64,000 nucleotides of DNA from Luzula sylvatica (taxonomy: Eukaryota; Streptophyta; Magnoliopsida; Poales; Juncaceae), in assembly GCA_946800325.1 (NCBI GenBank), contig OX326957.1:49967307-50031306 (forward strand). Reading direction: 5' to 3'. Shown in pieces: positions 10,292-21,736 of this stretch; positions within the stretch are counted from its first letter, which is position 1; the number at the start of each line of letters is the position of its first letter. Made by a program: the position numbers and the translations under genes. The notes under the pieces were generated by a model. It did not search any database. It saw only the letters and a list, made by a program, of their open reading frames with translations, and had not been told where the DNA came from.

Positions 10292-11195
10292 GAAAAACAG
10301 TTTTTCTGACGCCCCGGGGGCAGTTTTTGGCGCCCCGGACGCGTCCCGGGCGAGGTTTTCTCGCGCCCGTTGGGCCCCTGCGTTACAACGGATGGGGCAG
10401 TCCGTTATAACGGATCTCCTTCTGGATGCTGATTTTGTTTTCGCGATAACTTTGGCTACGAAGCTCGGAATTTTGAGTTCTTTATATTGATTTGATCGGC
10501 ATCAATCATACTAGCATATAATTAGATAATTATTTAGAATAATTAGACTCCTAAAAAAAATCATATGCATATTGAAAATCTTGTGATAGTGATATAATAT
10601 GTTTATGTCACGGATTTAGAAACATGCAATGGCATGATCCCTCATAATATTTAAGTCATGGAAATGCCTTTTATATCCACAACCACCGAGTTTGGTGATT
10701 ACGTTTCACGTGGGTTCAGGCTAAAGTCGGGCACGTGATATTGTAACCATCGAAAGGGTGGCAAGCGTTAAATCGGGACTTGTGAGGCACAGGATAAAGT
10801 CGACTCACTAGTAGCTTATTTGAACGATACGTTGGAGATGGTTGTGACTTAACCGTCCAAGCTAATCCGATTAGAGTTCGGGGCATAGATAGGATGCACA
10901 CACGGAACTGGGATTGTATGGGATACGATCCATCACCGAAATCCTATAAAGGTTCAAGAGTCGTATTGGATACGATTGGATATAATCCTACCTAAATAAC
11001 GGGATCCCACCCGATAGGCTAAAGTCACTTGTGGGAGGAACGGAAATATGGGTCTTGAGTGTTATGGACTTGGAGTCCCGTATCGGTATGAGGGTTATCG
11101 ATTCGATAAAATAACACTGTCATATATTCATCATATAAGCATATAGATTAAGTACGCATGGTTAGGAGTTAATCTTCATCATCCGTTTAGAATTA

Positions 11196-14100
11196 TGCTT
11201 TCAAGCAACACCAAATATATCGATGAGATCGATATGATAGATGGTTTTTGGGCCGGAATTACCGTTATTAACCTTGATAGTAAAAGAATAGTTCTTAGAC
11301 TTAAAGGAACGTGTTGGACACGGAAATGGTAGATTCGGGGCTCGAGGCATTGGCTTTAGAGAAAGCCGGGTTCGATAAACTTTAAGAAGGAATCGAACGA
11401 TATTACGTGCCTTGTGGTGGCATGTATAGACGCATATTCTCAAAATTGTTTTGAGAATTCGGGTGTATATGAAAGTAAAACACAGCGCTCATGAAATAGT
11501 TTTAAGAGCTAGAGCGCGTTGAATGATTCAATGCGGCTCAAAGAGTAGGTTAATTTTGAGACGCCTTATGGATCTTGGATTAACACTCGTGTGTCGATGG
11601 TACGAGATTTGATCGTCGTGACCGAATATCATATGCATTCGATAGATAAGTCGATCCCGAAATTGCATGAGATGCGATTTAAATTTGAATTGGAGATACT
11701 CGGAGTATCCAAGGAATCCAATGCATATAGATGCGTGGATGTCCTTGTAATTCAAAAGCGGGATCGAAAGAAATGTATGTCTAAGGGTATTTTGGAAAAA
11801 TATTTTCCAAAATGGAGAGTTCGGACAAATAGTTGTCCAAACTTATGACTCAAAGAATGGTGAAATCCGAGGAGGATTAAACCAAGAGGTTGATTGCTTC
11901 TTTTGGCATTGCCGTCTTGGCCATATAAACGAGATTCGCGTATCTAGATTCCATATGATGGATTGCTAGAATCATTCGAATTAGATTCGATTGATTAATG
12001 CGATACTTACTTATTAGGCAAGACGACAAAGGGCATCATTCTCCAATGGTTGGAGAAAGATCCAACGAATTATTGGAACTTACATTCACATGTAGATGAT
12101 CCGATAAGTTCCGAGGCAAGAGGAGGCTATCAGTATTTTGTTATGTTTATGGACGGTTAAAGTAGATATGGAAATATCTATTTAATGCGTGCCGAAACGG
12201 AGACTTTTGAAAGGTTCAAAGAGTTTCAAAAACGAAATACGAAATCAACTAAGCAAGAAAATCAAAACTTTTCGATAGGATCGAGAAGGCGAGTATTTGA
12301 GCTAAACCTTTCGATAGGATCGAAGAGGCGATATTTGAGTTATGAATATTGATGATCATTTATGATTGTGAAATCGTTTCACGATTGTCTTCATTTGGAA
12401 CATTGAGATGTGTCCGAAAAGAGGAAATGAACGCATGTTGGACATGGTTCGATAAATGATAAGTCAATAGGATCTCCCAAAAATATTTTGGGAATATGCC
12501 CTTGAGACAGCGGCACTAATGAATGGTTGCATATAAGATATGGACCATAAGCCTTCTAATCGGTACAAAAGACGCCATATGAGATATTGATCGGAATGGT
12601 TCCGAAGTTGTCACTTGTACAGATTTGAGGATGTCAGTGTATTTCGAAATTTGTTTCGGTTAAACTCAATCCCAAATCTGAAAATTGTTCGTTTGTCCTT
12701 AAGGAAACTAAAGGGTATTAGTTCTAACGTCCCGACGAAAATGAGATTTTCGTGGCTCGAAGAGATGCCTTCTTGGAGGAGGACTAGATGCGCACAAGTT
12801 TGGAACTTGGTGTCATTTATCTCTATGCGGGTTAGTGGGAGTAGAATATATCTCGAAAGAGTTCGAGATTTGAAAATGAACATTGTACCGATGAAAGTTG
12901 ACATGGCTTCATCAAGAGTCGATGAACGCAAGTCGAACACACAAAGGAATTTTTTCGTAGATCAAGTAGGCTATATCATAAGCCGGTAAATACGGATTTA
13001 TCGTGGCTAATGATGATAGATCGAAATCATATGATGATTCGATATCCTACAAGGATGCTATGAAAAGTTGATTCCACATGACATGGTGTCATGAAATCTG
13101 AGATTCGATCCATGTGAATTATCAAGTTTAGAACTTGATTTCATTACTTTCTGGGTTAGACCCGTGAAATGTGAGTGGGTTTTTCAAGATGAAGAACCGA
13201 CATGGATAGGAATACGCATATATGTAAAGCGAGGCTTTTTGCGAAGAGTTTCATGCAATTCATAGTCGGACTATGAAGAAACGTTTTCGCTTGTTGCCAT
13301 GCTTTCCCATTCTCAAAATTCTGCTTGCCATGGTCGCGTATTATGACTATGTGATGTTGCAAAATGGATGTCAAAACCGAATTTCTTGACATAAATTTTA
13401 TGAAAGGATGTGTACTTGACACAACCTTACGGTTTTGTCGATTCATAAGAATCGGGGATAAGATATGCACGCTTTAACGATCCATATGATGGATTAGAGA
13501 AAGCTTCTCGGAATTGGAATATTCGTTTTGACAAAATTATAAACTGTTATAAAATTGTCGAAACGAATGGAAACTTTGTGTACACATGAAGGTTAGTGGG
13601 AGCTGCGTTATATTTCTTGTAACGACAAAAGATTTAGACGAGACCGCTTATGAATTAAGCGTGAAGATCTATAGGATAGATCTAAGAAGTTCCTCGTTCT
13701 ATGTTATAGCACATATATCGACATATTGTTGAAAATGGTTTTCAACATGTAAACTCCTTGGAGGAGTTAAATCGAAATGTCGAATGGCAGAAATTTTCAA
13801 CGGCTCGATGTGAGACATCAAGCAACGCGAAAAATAATAATATGATGCCTTACATTTGATGTTAGGATCTATTATATATGTCATGATATGTATATGGCTA
13901 TCTGTCATACAAATATAGCGTCTAGTTCACCGTCAATAAAATTCATGGAAATCACATGAGTTTGAATGTAATTCGATTACATGAGACTAACTCTTGTGAA
14001 TGTATAATGGTTATACAAATATATACATAATGGTTATGTATATTTAAACCCATCGGGATTTGTATTGATAGAGGTGAAGTTTATCCTTGAATACTTTGCG

Positions 14101-14670
14101 AAAGAATTCAGGATTAATTATCTATAATGGTGTGGAGGACGTGTTGGTTATAAAGAGTTATAACAAACAACAGTTTCCAAAGATTAAGCACGTCCAAATA
14201 TGTAACACGACTTTCGATCACAAAGTGTGTACATGTTTTGCTTAAATGAAAACACGGTTATGTGGAAAGGTTCCACAAGACCAATAGTTTATGATTCTAT
14301 TTACGGAGGCGAGTATATTGCGGTTATTAATCGCAAAAGGAAGTGGTATTGATCAAGGATACATGACCAAACTCTAGTAGTCACGAGTTATCGGATTTAT
14401 GGTTGTTTATTGCGTGAGACGCAATAGTACAAGCCAAAAATGCCGAGGTCACAACCACTTCTAGCCAATACTCAGAAAATTTCATTTGATCCATGAAATT
14501 TTGTGAAAAGATGTGATCGTAGGTATTGGAAATGTTCCAATCCTGATGATGATTAACACTAGCGGGAACGTGCGGACCCGTTTACAAAACCGCTCTCTCT
14601 AGTCGCGCGTGACTGTCATGCGATGACTATGGGTATGGAGATACCTAGAGGAGGAAGAAGAGAATAGAGT
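11196..14670 (+). pseudogene. Decayed gag-pol of copia A
   Basis: Landmarks can be read in different frames in the correct order. Near 11200 is a gag start (TCAAGCAACACC, the SSNT-like codons of the B gag). At 11740-11790 a VLVIQKRDRKKCMSKG segment matches the region before the gag zinc knuckle of B. At about 11895-11940 DCFFWHCRLGHINE gives the GAG-pre-integrase motif. From 12110 a GGYQYFVMFMDG segment gives the integrase core. At 14560-14640 a DPFTKPLS-like segment marks the end of RNase H. No stretch longer than about 120 codons stays open, so no protein can be made. Confidence 0.85.
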
Positions 14671-15846
14671 GTAGTTATCTAATACGATAGTCCTCGCAGG
14701 TTATGGGTATGGAGATACCCATAGGTAAACGTTGTATCACCCAAATACTTAGTCCATATGAATGCATCCGTTTTAAAATTTTTGTTTACTTAAATTAATA
14801 TGCATTCACCTTATATGAAAACTGTGTGCTGGGTTGTGTAATATGATTGTTACATGAACCTTGATTTGAACTTGTGTGGACGTCGACACGGTTGGGGACC
14901 ATGTGCAGCAAAACCGTCACACTTAAAGTGTCATTTCTAAACATCCCTAGTCGCGGATCAGCTTGCTTAAGAGAGAAGCATTTCTATTATTAGATAATAG
15001 ACTGAACGCGTACACTAGTACGTTTGCCGAGGAGATGATTATGTTTTGCTAATCATGGGACAAGGTGCTTGTCGAATCGGGAACGTAGATATATGTTAGG
15101 TTACATGTATTGGATATGACCGAAGCTGCGAGTCCATAACATGGTTTAGTCATTATAGATGGACTTGCGACGGATGGGGTTTTAGGTTCTTCATACTTGA
15201 GGGGATCATTGATTGCGTTACGTGCGTAACACAATGCTTTGATATGATCTTACGCTCACCGTAACAGGGAGTTAAAAGGGTCATCATTGGGTATTGTCCG
15301 AAACACGGAATTCAATGTGAGTCTCCGAGATAGGAATTGTTTATTCCGAAAGGAAGAGATATCTCTTAGGCGCCGCTCGATGAGTCGATTAACGAAATCT
15401 CTGGCCAGAGTCAATGATATTAATGGTTAATATCGATTGAAATTTGTTAAATCAACTCGGAATCGGGGAATAAGTATAGTTAATCAAATTATAAGGATGA
15501 CTATAACCATGCCTTTTGATTAACGGATATCGCAAACAAGAGAACTAGTAACCGCTATTCGAGATAGGCACAATGATCACAATAATTATTCGTTTAACAT
15601 GGGTAGCTATGATGGAGTGACTAGATCCCGCTCATGAGCTTGTAGGCATTGAAAACAACCTATTGCCATCGTTAAGTCGAACCTACATGGTCACACAACG
15701 AGTCGTACTAAGTCGGGCTTGATCATAAAATCGGCACATTGGATGTGCATAGCTTGGTATTTGATACGCGAGCTATATTCTCTAAAATCGTGCGTATTGG
15801 ATATGCATGAGTACCTTTTAGGTAGATCTGAAATTGAGTGGGAGAC

Positions 15847-16882
15847 TGAAGGAAATACAGTTTCAGGATCAACCGTAAAAGTGTACACGTGGATGAACGA
15901 ATGTAAGCGTACATTCGTGGCCATAACTGTCAGTGGGAAAATCCGATTTGAATGGTTCAAATTGGGTTAGATAGATAATTGGATTATCTATAACCTTCAT
16001 GTAGAAATATATTTCATATGAACGAAGTATCAGTGTCGTTTATGTGAAATACCGAAAGGGTGCAACAGTATGACATACAATTAGTAAAACAGTCATAACT
16101 TTTGCATACGAACTCCAATTGGGCTGGGCCAAATTGGGTGGAGTAGATAATAAGATTATCTACAACTTTCATGTTGGGTGATTTTCTGTCAGAGAAATTT
16201 ATCAATTTCGTCTGGATAGAATACTGACCAGGTTCATGCAGTATTCTGTGTGAAATGATGTATATTGGATATACATGCCTTTTTGCTAATCCTGATCCTA
16301 TTAGATAATAAATAGGATATTTTCTCTCTCATCTAGACACTCTAATCTGTTGAAGCAACTGAATAGCAATTTCATTCAGAATATTAAAGAGAGACATTTC
16401 TCTATTGAGTGAAAAGGTGCGAAAAGTGAGAAATCGAGAAAGGAGTTTCTCGAGTGATAGAGAATCGATTAGATCGAGCAAGTTCGCCGGTGCATCGTCT
16501 AGGCAGGTGCATCCGCGACCGACGACTTACGAATCACCGTGGATACAAGTAGAGGAGTGACGTTTGTGACTCTTCGATTGTGATCGACTCGAGTAAGAAA
16601 GACGGTGGAAACGCTTGGACGCACGAGGACGAAGTCGAGTGAACCGGCGTAGCAAACGATTGGTGAAGGACGCGTGGTATGGGATGCGCGGATTGTCACC
16701 AACGTGACAGGAAATAGAAGGCGGCGATCAACCCTTCGTGTGCCATCAATTTGGCACTGGTATAGATCTATCCTTCTAATTGCATCGTACTCTCGAAGTC
16801 GTGGCGTGATCTCGAAAATCGGGGAATCGGACCGGGCCTTCATTCCGCTGCGCGGGACCGGGGTCGAGGATATTCCCCAACA
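15847..16882 (+). repeat. 3' LTR of copia A
   Basis: 1,036 bp, starting TGAAGG and ending CCCCAACA, preceded by the purine tract GAGTGGGAGA. The homologous LTRs of B and D are 991 and 1,012 bp. Confidence 0.92.
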
Positions 16883-16939
16883 ATGTATTATTTATTTTTA
16901 ATATTTTATTTTATTTTTTATAATAGTTTATTATCTATT

Positions 16940-17182
16940 TATTATTTATTAAATTATAAATATTTATAAAATAAAATTATGTGGGTATAATGGTCATTTT
17001 TAAAAACATAACAAAAATATAGGGAATTTTGAGGGAATCTAAAAAAATTAGGGTAATTTTGGAAAAAAAATAAAAATAAAGGGGGATTTTATGGAATCTA
17101 AAAAAGATGGGGTTTTACAAAAAAAAAACAGGAGATTTTTCATAATTTGCAGAAAAGTTTGGAGGTTTTTCAAGAATTTCCC
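16940..17182. repeat. Right arm of the inverted-repeat element
   Basis: Reverse complement of 9551-9840 with scattered substitutions and indels. It forms part of the first unit of the tandem duplication that follows. Confidence 0.75.
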
Positions 17183-17721
17183 AATAAAAAATATACATAT
17201 ACAATAAGTAGGTATTCCTATAAAAATTCCAATAATTTGATCTACCATGATGGAATTACTTTCTCGGTTTACAAAGGTAATCCAAGGTAAAAAAACTAGC
17301 TAAAATAGAAGTTTTAAAATCCTGGTTTAAATTATTTATTAAATTATAGAAATTTATAAAGCAAAATTATGAGGGTATAATGATCATTTTTAAAAACATA
17401 ACGAAAAGATAGGAAATTTTGAAGAAATCTAAAAATATTAGGAGGTTTTTTGGACGAAACAAAAAATAGAAGGAGATTTTAGGAAATTTAAAAAAGATAG
17501 GAGGTTTTTTTTTAAAAAAAATATTTTCATAATTTGCTGAAGAGCTAGGAAAGTTTTGAAGAATTCCCCAATAAAAAATATACATAAACAATAAGTAGAT
17601 ATTCCTATAAAAATTCCAATCATTTGATCTATCATGATGGAATTACTTTCTCGGTTTACAAATGTAATCCAAGGTAAAAAACCTAGCTAAAATAGAAGTT
17701 TTGAAATCCCGGTTTAGGTAA
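16942..17721. repeat. Tandem duplication, unit about 390 bp
   Basis: Two adjacent copies (about 16942-17331 and 17332-17721) align through their whole length. Both contain TTATTTATTAAATTATA, GGTATAATG, ATTTTTAAAAACATAAC, AATAAAAAATATACAT, GATGGAATTACTTTCTCGG and GTAATCCAAGGTAAAAAA. The duplication takes in the right foldback arm plus about 140 bp of neighbouring DNA. Confidence 0.9.
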
Positions 17722-17744
17722 ACCCTAGACTTTTAAGTTTTGAC

Positions 17745-18873
17745 CACTGTTCTAAATATCACTGATATGGACCGGTATGTCGGTTTCATATCTCTAATCA
17801 GTGCCTCTCCGTTACGATATGCCCCGTATCACTTGAGTAAATCGGTCGACCGATATATGGACTGATATGGGCCGATATGGGCCGAAATTGGACCGGTTTG
17901 AACCGATTTGGACTTGAAAAATAATATTTTTTGAATAATGATTTGGGCTGGCCCATTTTATAATAATATTTTTGCTAAAAAATTTGGCCCAGTCTTTCCA
18001 TTTTCTTCTTTTCTTACTCTAATTACTTCACAGCGTGAGAGAGTATATATTTTCTTCTTTTAACCTAAAACTTCCCGACAAAAGAACCCAAATGAATTAT
18101 GATTTGGCTTGAAACCTAATTTTTTCTCCTTTCATCTACAAATCTTCACTTCAACGAGCACGAAATCCACAACATCACTCGAAGGTGTGCTAGTTTCACT
18201 TTGATAACCTCCAAGAACTCCGATTGCACGACTTCACATTCATATTCCGATTAAAAACTGATATGTTTCTATTAAATTGGTTGATTTTCGATTGAATTGA
18301 TTGATTTTTTATTGAATTGAGCGACTTTCTAATTATTTCATTGAATTAACTGATCTTATAATTTTCAGATTTTAGAGTTAAATCCATGGCCACTAGTTCT
18401 TCAATGGCTTCGAATTCTAGTGCATGAGTGGGAGAAACAGAAAGTCGACGAACCAAAGAGATCAATCAAAAGATGTTGGGTGGAAATTTGGTCAATGTAT
18501 GGATGATTAATGAACACGAGGTTAGATTTTCATTGGGTGTATCTGCATCTATATCGATGGTTAATGAACACGATTTCGTGGTTTAGTTTATTATATTATT
18601 TTTGAATTTTATGGTATAATTTTAAATGTATCTTTAATTTAACTTGAAATTTATGTTGTATTGTTGAATTTTGAATATTAATCATGTAAAACTTAAATTA
18701 GTTTAAGAAACCTAATATAAATTAATATTATAATAATTAATTTAATATAATAATAATAAAAAGTACACAATCGCTATACCACTGATATTTTTCGCTATGA
18801 ATCCGCTATGTCAGTCATATATCTTATCGGTGACTGGCCAATAAGTAAACGATATACGCTATTTGTAACATTG
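17745..18873. mobile_element. hAT-type DNA transposon, non-autonomous, 1,129 bp
   Basis: The ends are CACTGTTCTAAATA and, inverted, CAATGTTACAAATAGCG. The flanks are gttttgac (17737-17744) and gttttaac (18874-18881), an 8-bp target duplication with one mismatch. Subterminal repeats of GATATGG/CCGATAT type crowd the left end. At about 18386-18500 a short frame starts MATSSSMASNSSA and a further frame reads KDVGWKFGQC, resembling the first half of the BED zinc finger of hAT transposases. Most of the transposase is gone. Confidence 0.85.
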
Positions 18874-18881
18874 GTTTTAAC

Positions 18882-19776
18882 TCGTGCCATTCGCCTTTTC
18901 CTCTCTTTATTCACTCTCTTGCTGTCGTTGCCGCATTAGAACCTCTTCTTCTTGTAACTACTGTGCTGTGACCCTTCGTCTTCACGTGAATCCTCTTCTC
19001 TGTTCGTTAAGCCATGGGCTTCAGCTTCATCGCCAAGTAATTTATCTTGCTCGATTCTATTGATCTCTTGGAGCTGAACTCTGCTATGGGATTTTAGTTC
19101 CTCTTCTATTTAAAGATCTTCTGAAGCTAAATATGGATCTGGATCTAGAAATCCACGTAGTCGCTCGAAGATTTGCATGAACTCATCAGTTGCGTTTGCT
19201 TCTTCGTCCCGTAAGTTTCTCTGAATCTCCATTGTTTGATTCCTTATGTCTGAATCAAGCCACCATACGCGCTGATCCTCTTGTACAATCTCTCCATTGT
19301 TTGATTCCTTATGCTTGTATTTTGTTGCTGTACTTTACATCTCTCTTTGCGATTAAGTCTTGATCTGATTGGTGAGGATGAACTTACCACTCCTTCTCTT
19401 CTCTCTCATCACTCCTTCTCGTGGATCCATTTGATGTGTGCTTTGACTTTGTCTTTGTTCTGTACCTGCAATAGAGTAATTAAGATGTGTTGAGTATGTT
19501 GTATGATTTAAATCACTTGAAGCTGTACTGTACTTGATATAACATCATTATCAGAATGTAAACTGTGGTAATTGTTCTGATCTGAGTTTGAATTCAATAA
19601 ATTTTTTTCTTTCAGGTCATCGTCATCATCATCGTTAAGATGTCTTTGTTCATCATCATCATCATTATGTGAGTTTGAATTCAATAGAGTTTTTATGAAT
19701 ATAAATTCAGTCAAGCCAATCTCTTTTTAGAAAAATAGAAATCCTTAAGAGGAAAATAATTTTCTTTGATCTCTCA
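18882..19776 (+). other. 5' flank of the first glycosyltransferase gene
   Basis: CT-rich and low-complexity sequence; a 23-base piece centred on CCATTGTTTGATTCCTTATG occurs twice (about 19230 and 19296). No convincing upstream coding exon. The CAT/ATC runs at 19620-19670 are a microsatellite. Confidence 0.5.
19700..19706 (+). promoter_or_regulatory. Possible TATA box of the first UGT gene
   Basis: TATAAAT lies 71 bases upstream of the ATG at 19777, a plausible distance for a short 5' leader. This is inferred from position only; AT-rich DNA gives such matches by chance. Confidence 0.4.
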
Positions 19777-21195
19777 ATGGAGGAAAAAAAATTTCATGTT
19801 GTTCTTTTCCCCTTTCCTGCTCATGGCCACATCTCTCCTGTCTTAGCTCTCGCAAATCGCTTGCACCAACTCGATCCTGATCTGATCATCACACTTGCTT
19901 GTACCCCTCGGAACATGGACACAATTCGTTCTTCCCTTCCTCATTCTTTCCCTCTCAATATGCATTCACTTTCTTTCTCTCCTTGTGATTATGGTTTACC
20001 TGATATCGAATCCACTGTGGACCTCCTTCCGAATCAATTCCCCTTATTTTTACAGTCTACCGAGTCACTTCGTTATCCCTTTGATAACTTGATCGCTGAA
20101 GTGTCTGAAAAATCTCATGTATGCATTATATCTGATATGTTCTATGGATGGACCGTTGATGTTGCCCGCAAATATCAAGTCTTCCACTCGATATTTCTTG
20201 GTATGAGTGCCTTTGGTGGAGCAATTTACTTGTCGCTTTGGAAAAATCTTCCTCAAATTCATACTGAAAACGATCAATTCCCCCTTCCAGATTATCCCGA
20301 GGTAATTGTTGATCGCTCACAACTTGCTACATACTTCTTACTAGCTAAGGAAACTGATCCTGTGTCGATGTTCATGAGAAGACAATTCTCTTCTTTCTAT
20401 AAAACGGATTTAGTGCTAGTTAATACAGTCGAAGAGCTTGAACCTGCCGGGCTATGTATGCTCCGGAAAAACTTCAATGTCCCAGTTTCACCGATTGGTT
20501 CTTTGATTGGATCACCTACTTCCTCTGACCCGGGTTCAGAAAATGACATAAATATTTGGAAGTGGTTAGATTCAAAGACACCGGCCTCGGTTTTGTACAT
20601 CTCCTTCGGGTCTCAAAACTCAGTACATGCAAACCAAATGAAAGAGTTGGCACTAGGACTTGAGGAAAGTCGTAGACCGTTCATCTGGGTTTTCAGGCCT
20701 CCGTTAGGGTTTCATAGTAGAGATGATTTCAGAGATGAATGGCTACCTAATGGATTTAAGGAGAGAATGGAAGAAGAAAATAGAGGGTTTTTTTTGCTCG
20801 ACTGGGCCCCGCAGATGAAAATTCTTAGTCATAAAGCCACAGGCGCCTTTTTAAGTCATTGTGGATGGAACTCAATTCTCGAGAGTTTGAGTTGCGGGGT
20901 ACCAATTATTGGTTGGCCGTTATCAGCGGATCAGCCATTTAATGTAACACTACTCGAGAAGTTGGGCGTTTGTGTGGAAGTGGCGAGACATAATACGGAG
21001 AATTCTGGGTTGGAGAAAAAGATAGTGGTTGAGGCAATTGAGATTGTCATGGGTGAGAATGAAAAGGGGAGAGAGATGAGGAAGAAGACTGGGGAAATTA
21101 AGGAGATGATGGAAGGTGCTTGGAAGGAAGGAGATGGTTTTGCCGTGAAGGAGTTGATGCGTTTCTTGAATTCAGTAAAGTTCACAGCAAACTGA
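19777..21195 (+). CDS. Family-1 UDP-glycosyltransferase, UGT92A-like (copy 1)
   Basis: Intronless 472-codon gene, normal length for a plant UGT. The enzyme transfers a sugar, probably glucose, from a UDP-sugar to a small hydrophobic acceptor in the cytosol. The N-terminal acceptor domain starts FPFPAHGHISP with catalytic His18; Asp120 in the ISDMF segment fits the partner aspartate. The PSPG donor box covers residues 343-386, starting WAPQ, holding HCGWNS, and ending in Gln386, which usually favours UDP-glucose. There is no signal peptide, as usual. The whole-protein pattern (GLP, ADQPFN, a lysine-rich C-terminal helix) is nearest to the UGT92 group; this rests on recognition and not on a search. 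All key residues are intact. A paralogue lies 4.4 kb downstream on the same strand. The acceptor cannot be read from sequence. Confidence 0.95.
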   Translation: MEEKKFHVVLFPFPAHGHISPVLALANRLHQLDPDLIITLACTPRNMDTIRSSLPHSFPLNMHSLSFSPCDYGLPDIESTVDLLPNQFPLFLQSTESLRYPFDNLIAEVSEKSHVCIISDMFYGWTVDVARKYQVFHSIFLGMSAFGGAIYLSLWKNLPQIHTENDQFPLPDYPEVIVDRSQLATYFLLAKETDPVSMFMRRQFSSFYKTDLVLVNTVEELEPAGLCMLRKNFNVPVSPIGSLIGSPTSSDPGSENDINIWKWLDSKTPASVLYISFGSQNSVHANQMKELALGLEESRRPFIWVFRPPLGFHSRDDFRDEWLPNGFKERMEEENRGFFLLDWAPQMKILSHKATGAFLSHCGWNSILESLSCGVPIIGWPLSADQPFNVTLLEKLGVCVEVARHNTENSGLEKKIVVEAIEIVMGENEKGREMRKKTGEIKEMMEGAWKEGDGFAVKELMRFLNSVKFTAN

Positions 21196-21638
21196 GATAT
21201 CTCTTAAATGTCTGCAGAGTGCAGTGTGTTGTATCAAAATTTGGTTCTTAAGAGTGGTGTTCTGATTTTGTTTAATACTGTGTGGACTGTTTCTTTTTAC
21301 TACTTTGTTGATGAACTTATGGGTTTGTTATTTTTACTATGAATTCAATAATTTAGTTGCTTAATAATGTGTGAAAATGATTTGAGTACTTTTAAATGGC
21401 CAATTTACTCCGATAGAAATATCATGTTTAACTGTTAGAGAAAAATATCATTTATTGGCTAGCAAATTTCGCACTGTCATACATTAAGAACATTAGACAA
21501 AATGGAAAAAAAAAGCGCTTTCTTGAGCTTGCATAAAAAGTGAGTCTTCAAAGCAGATATCCCTTTCCTACTCTTCCACTCCTTGTAAAATAGCATACAT
21601 AGTACAAAATTCCTGTCCTTTTGTTCAAAGACCGATCT
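21196..21638 (+). other. 3' flank of UGT copy 1
   Basis: AT-rich 3' untranslated and intergenic DNA; AATAAT-like signals occur near 21345 and 21363. No other feature seen. Confidence 0.5.
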
Positions 21639-21736
21639 CAATGTTTTAAATAGCGTGTAGCGACACACAGCGTTTTTAACGTTTCATTTAGCGGTTAGCG
21701 TTAGCGGACGATATAGCGATGCTTCAGCGGTGCTAT
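21639..21736. mobile_element. Fragment of an hAT-type element end
   Basis: Starts CAATGTTTTAAATAGCG, matching the inverted right end of the hAT element at 17745-18873, followed by TAGCG/AGCGGT-type subterminal repeats. The other end is not visible, and LINE sequence follows directly. Confidence 0.6.

Larger units (their letters stand above)
10074..16882 (+). mobile_element. Copia-type LTR retrotransposon A, heavily decayed
   Basis: A 5-bp target duplication, atgta (10069-10073 and 16883-16887), frames an element with a 3' LTR of 1,036 bp and only the first 218 bp of the 5' LTR. The primer-binding site and most of the leader are missing; at about 10291 LTR sequence passes through a GC-rich bridge into the leader. 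Gag-pol homology runs throughout in order (gag, integrase, RT/RNase H) but is split by many stops and indels. It belongs to the same LTR family as elements B and D and shares most of its gag indels with D. Confidence 0.9.
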
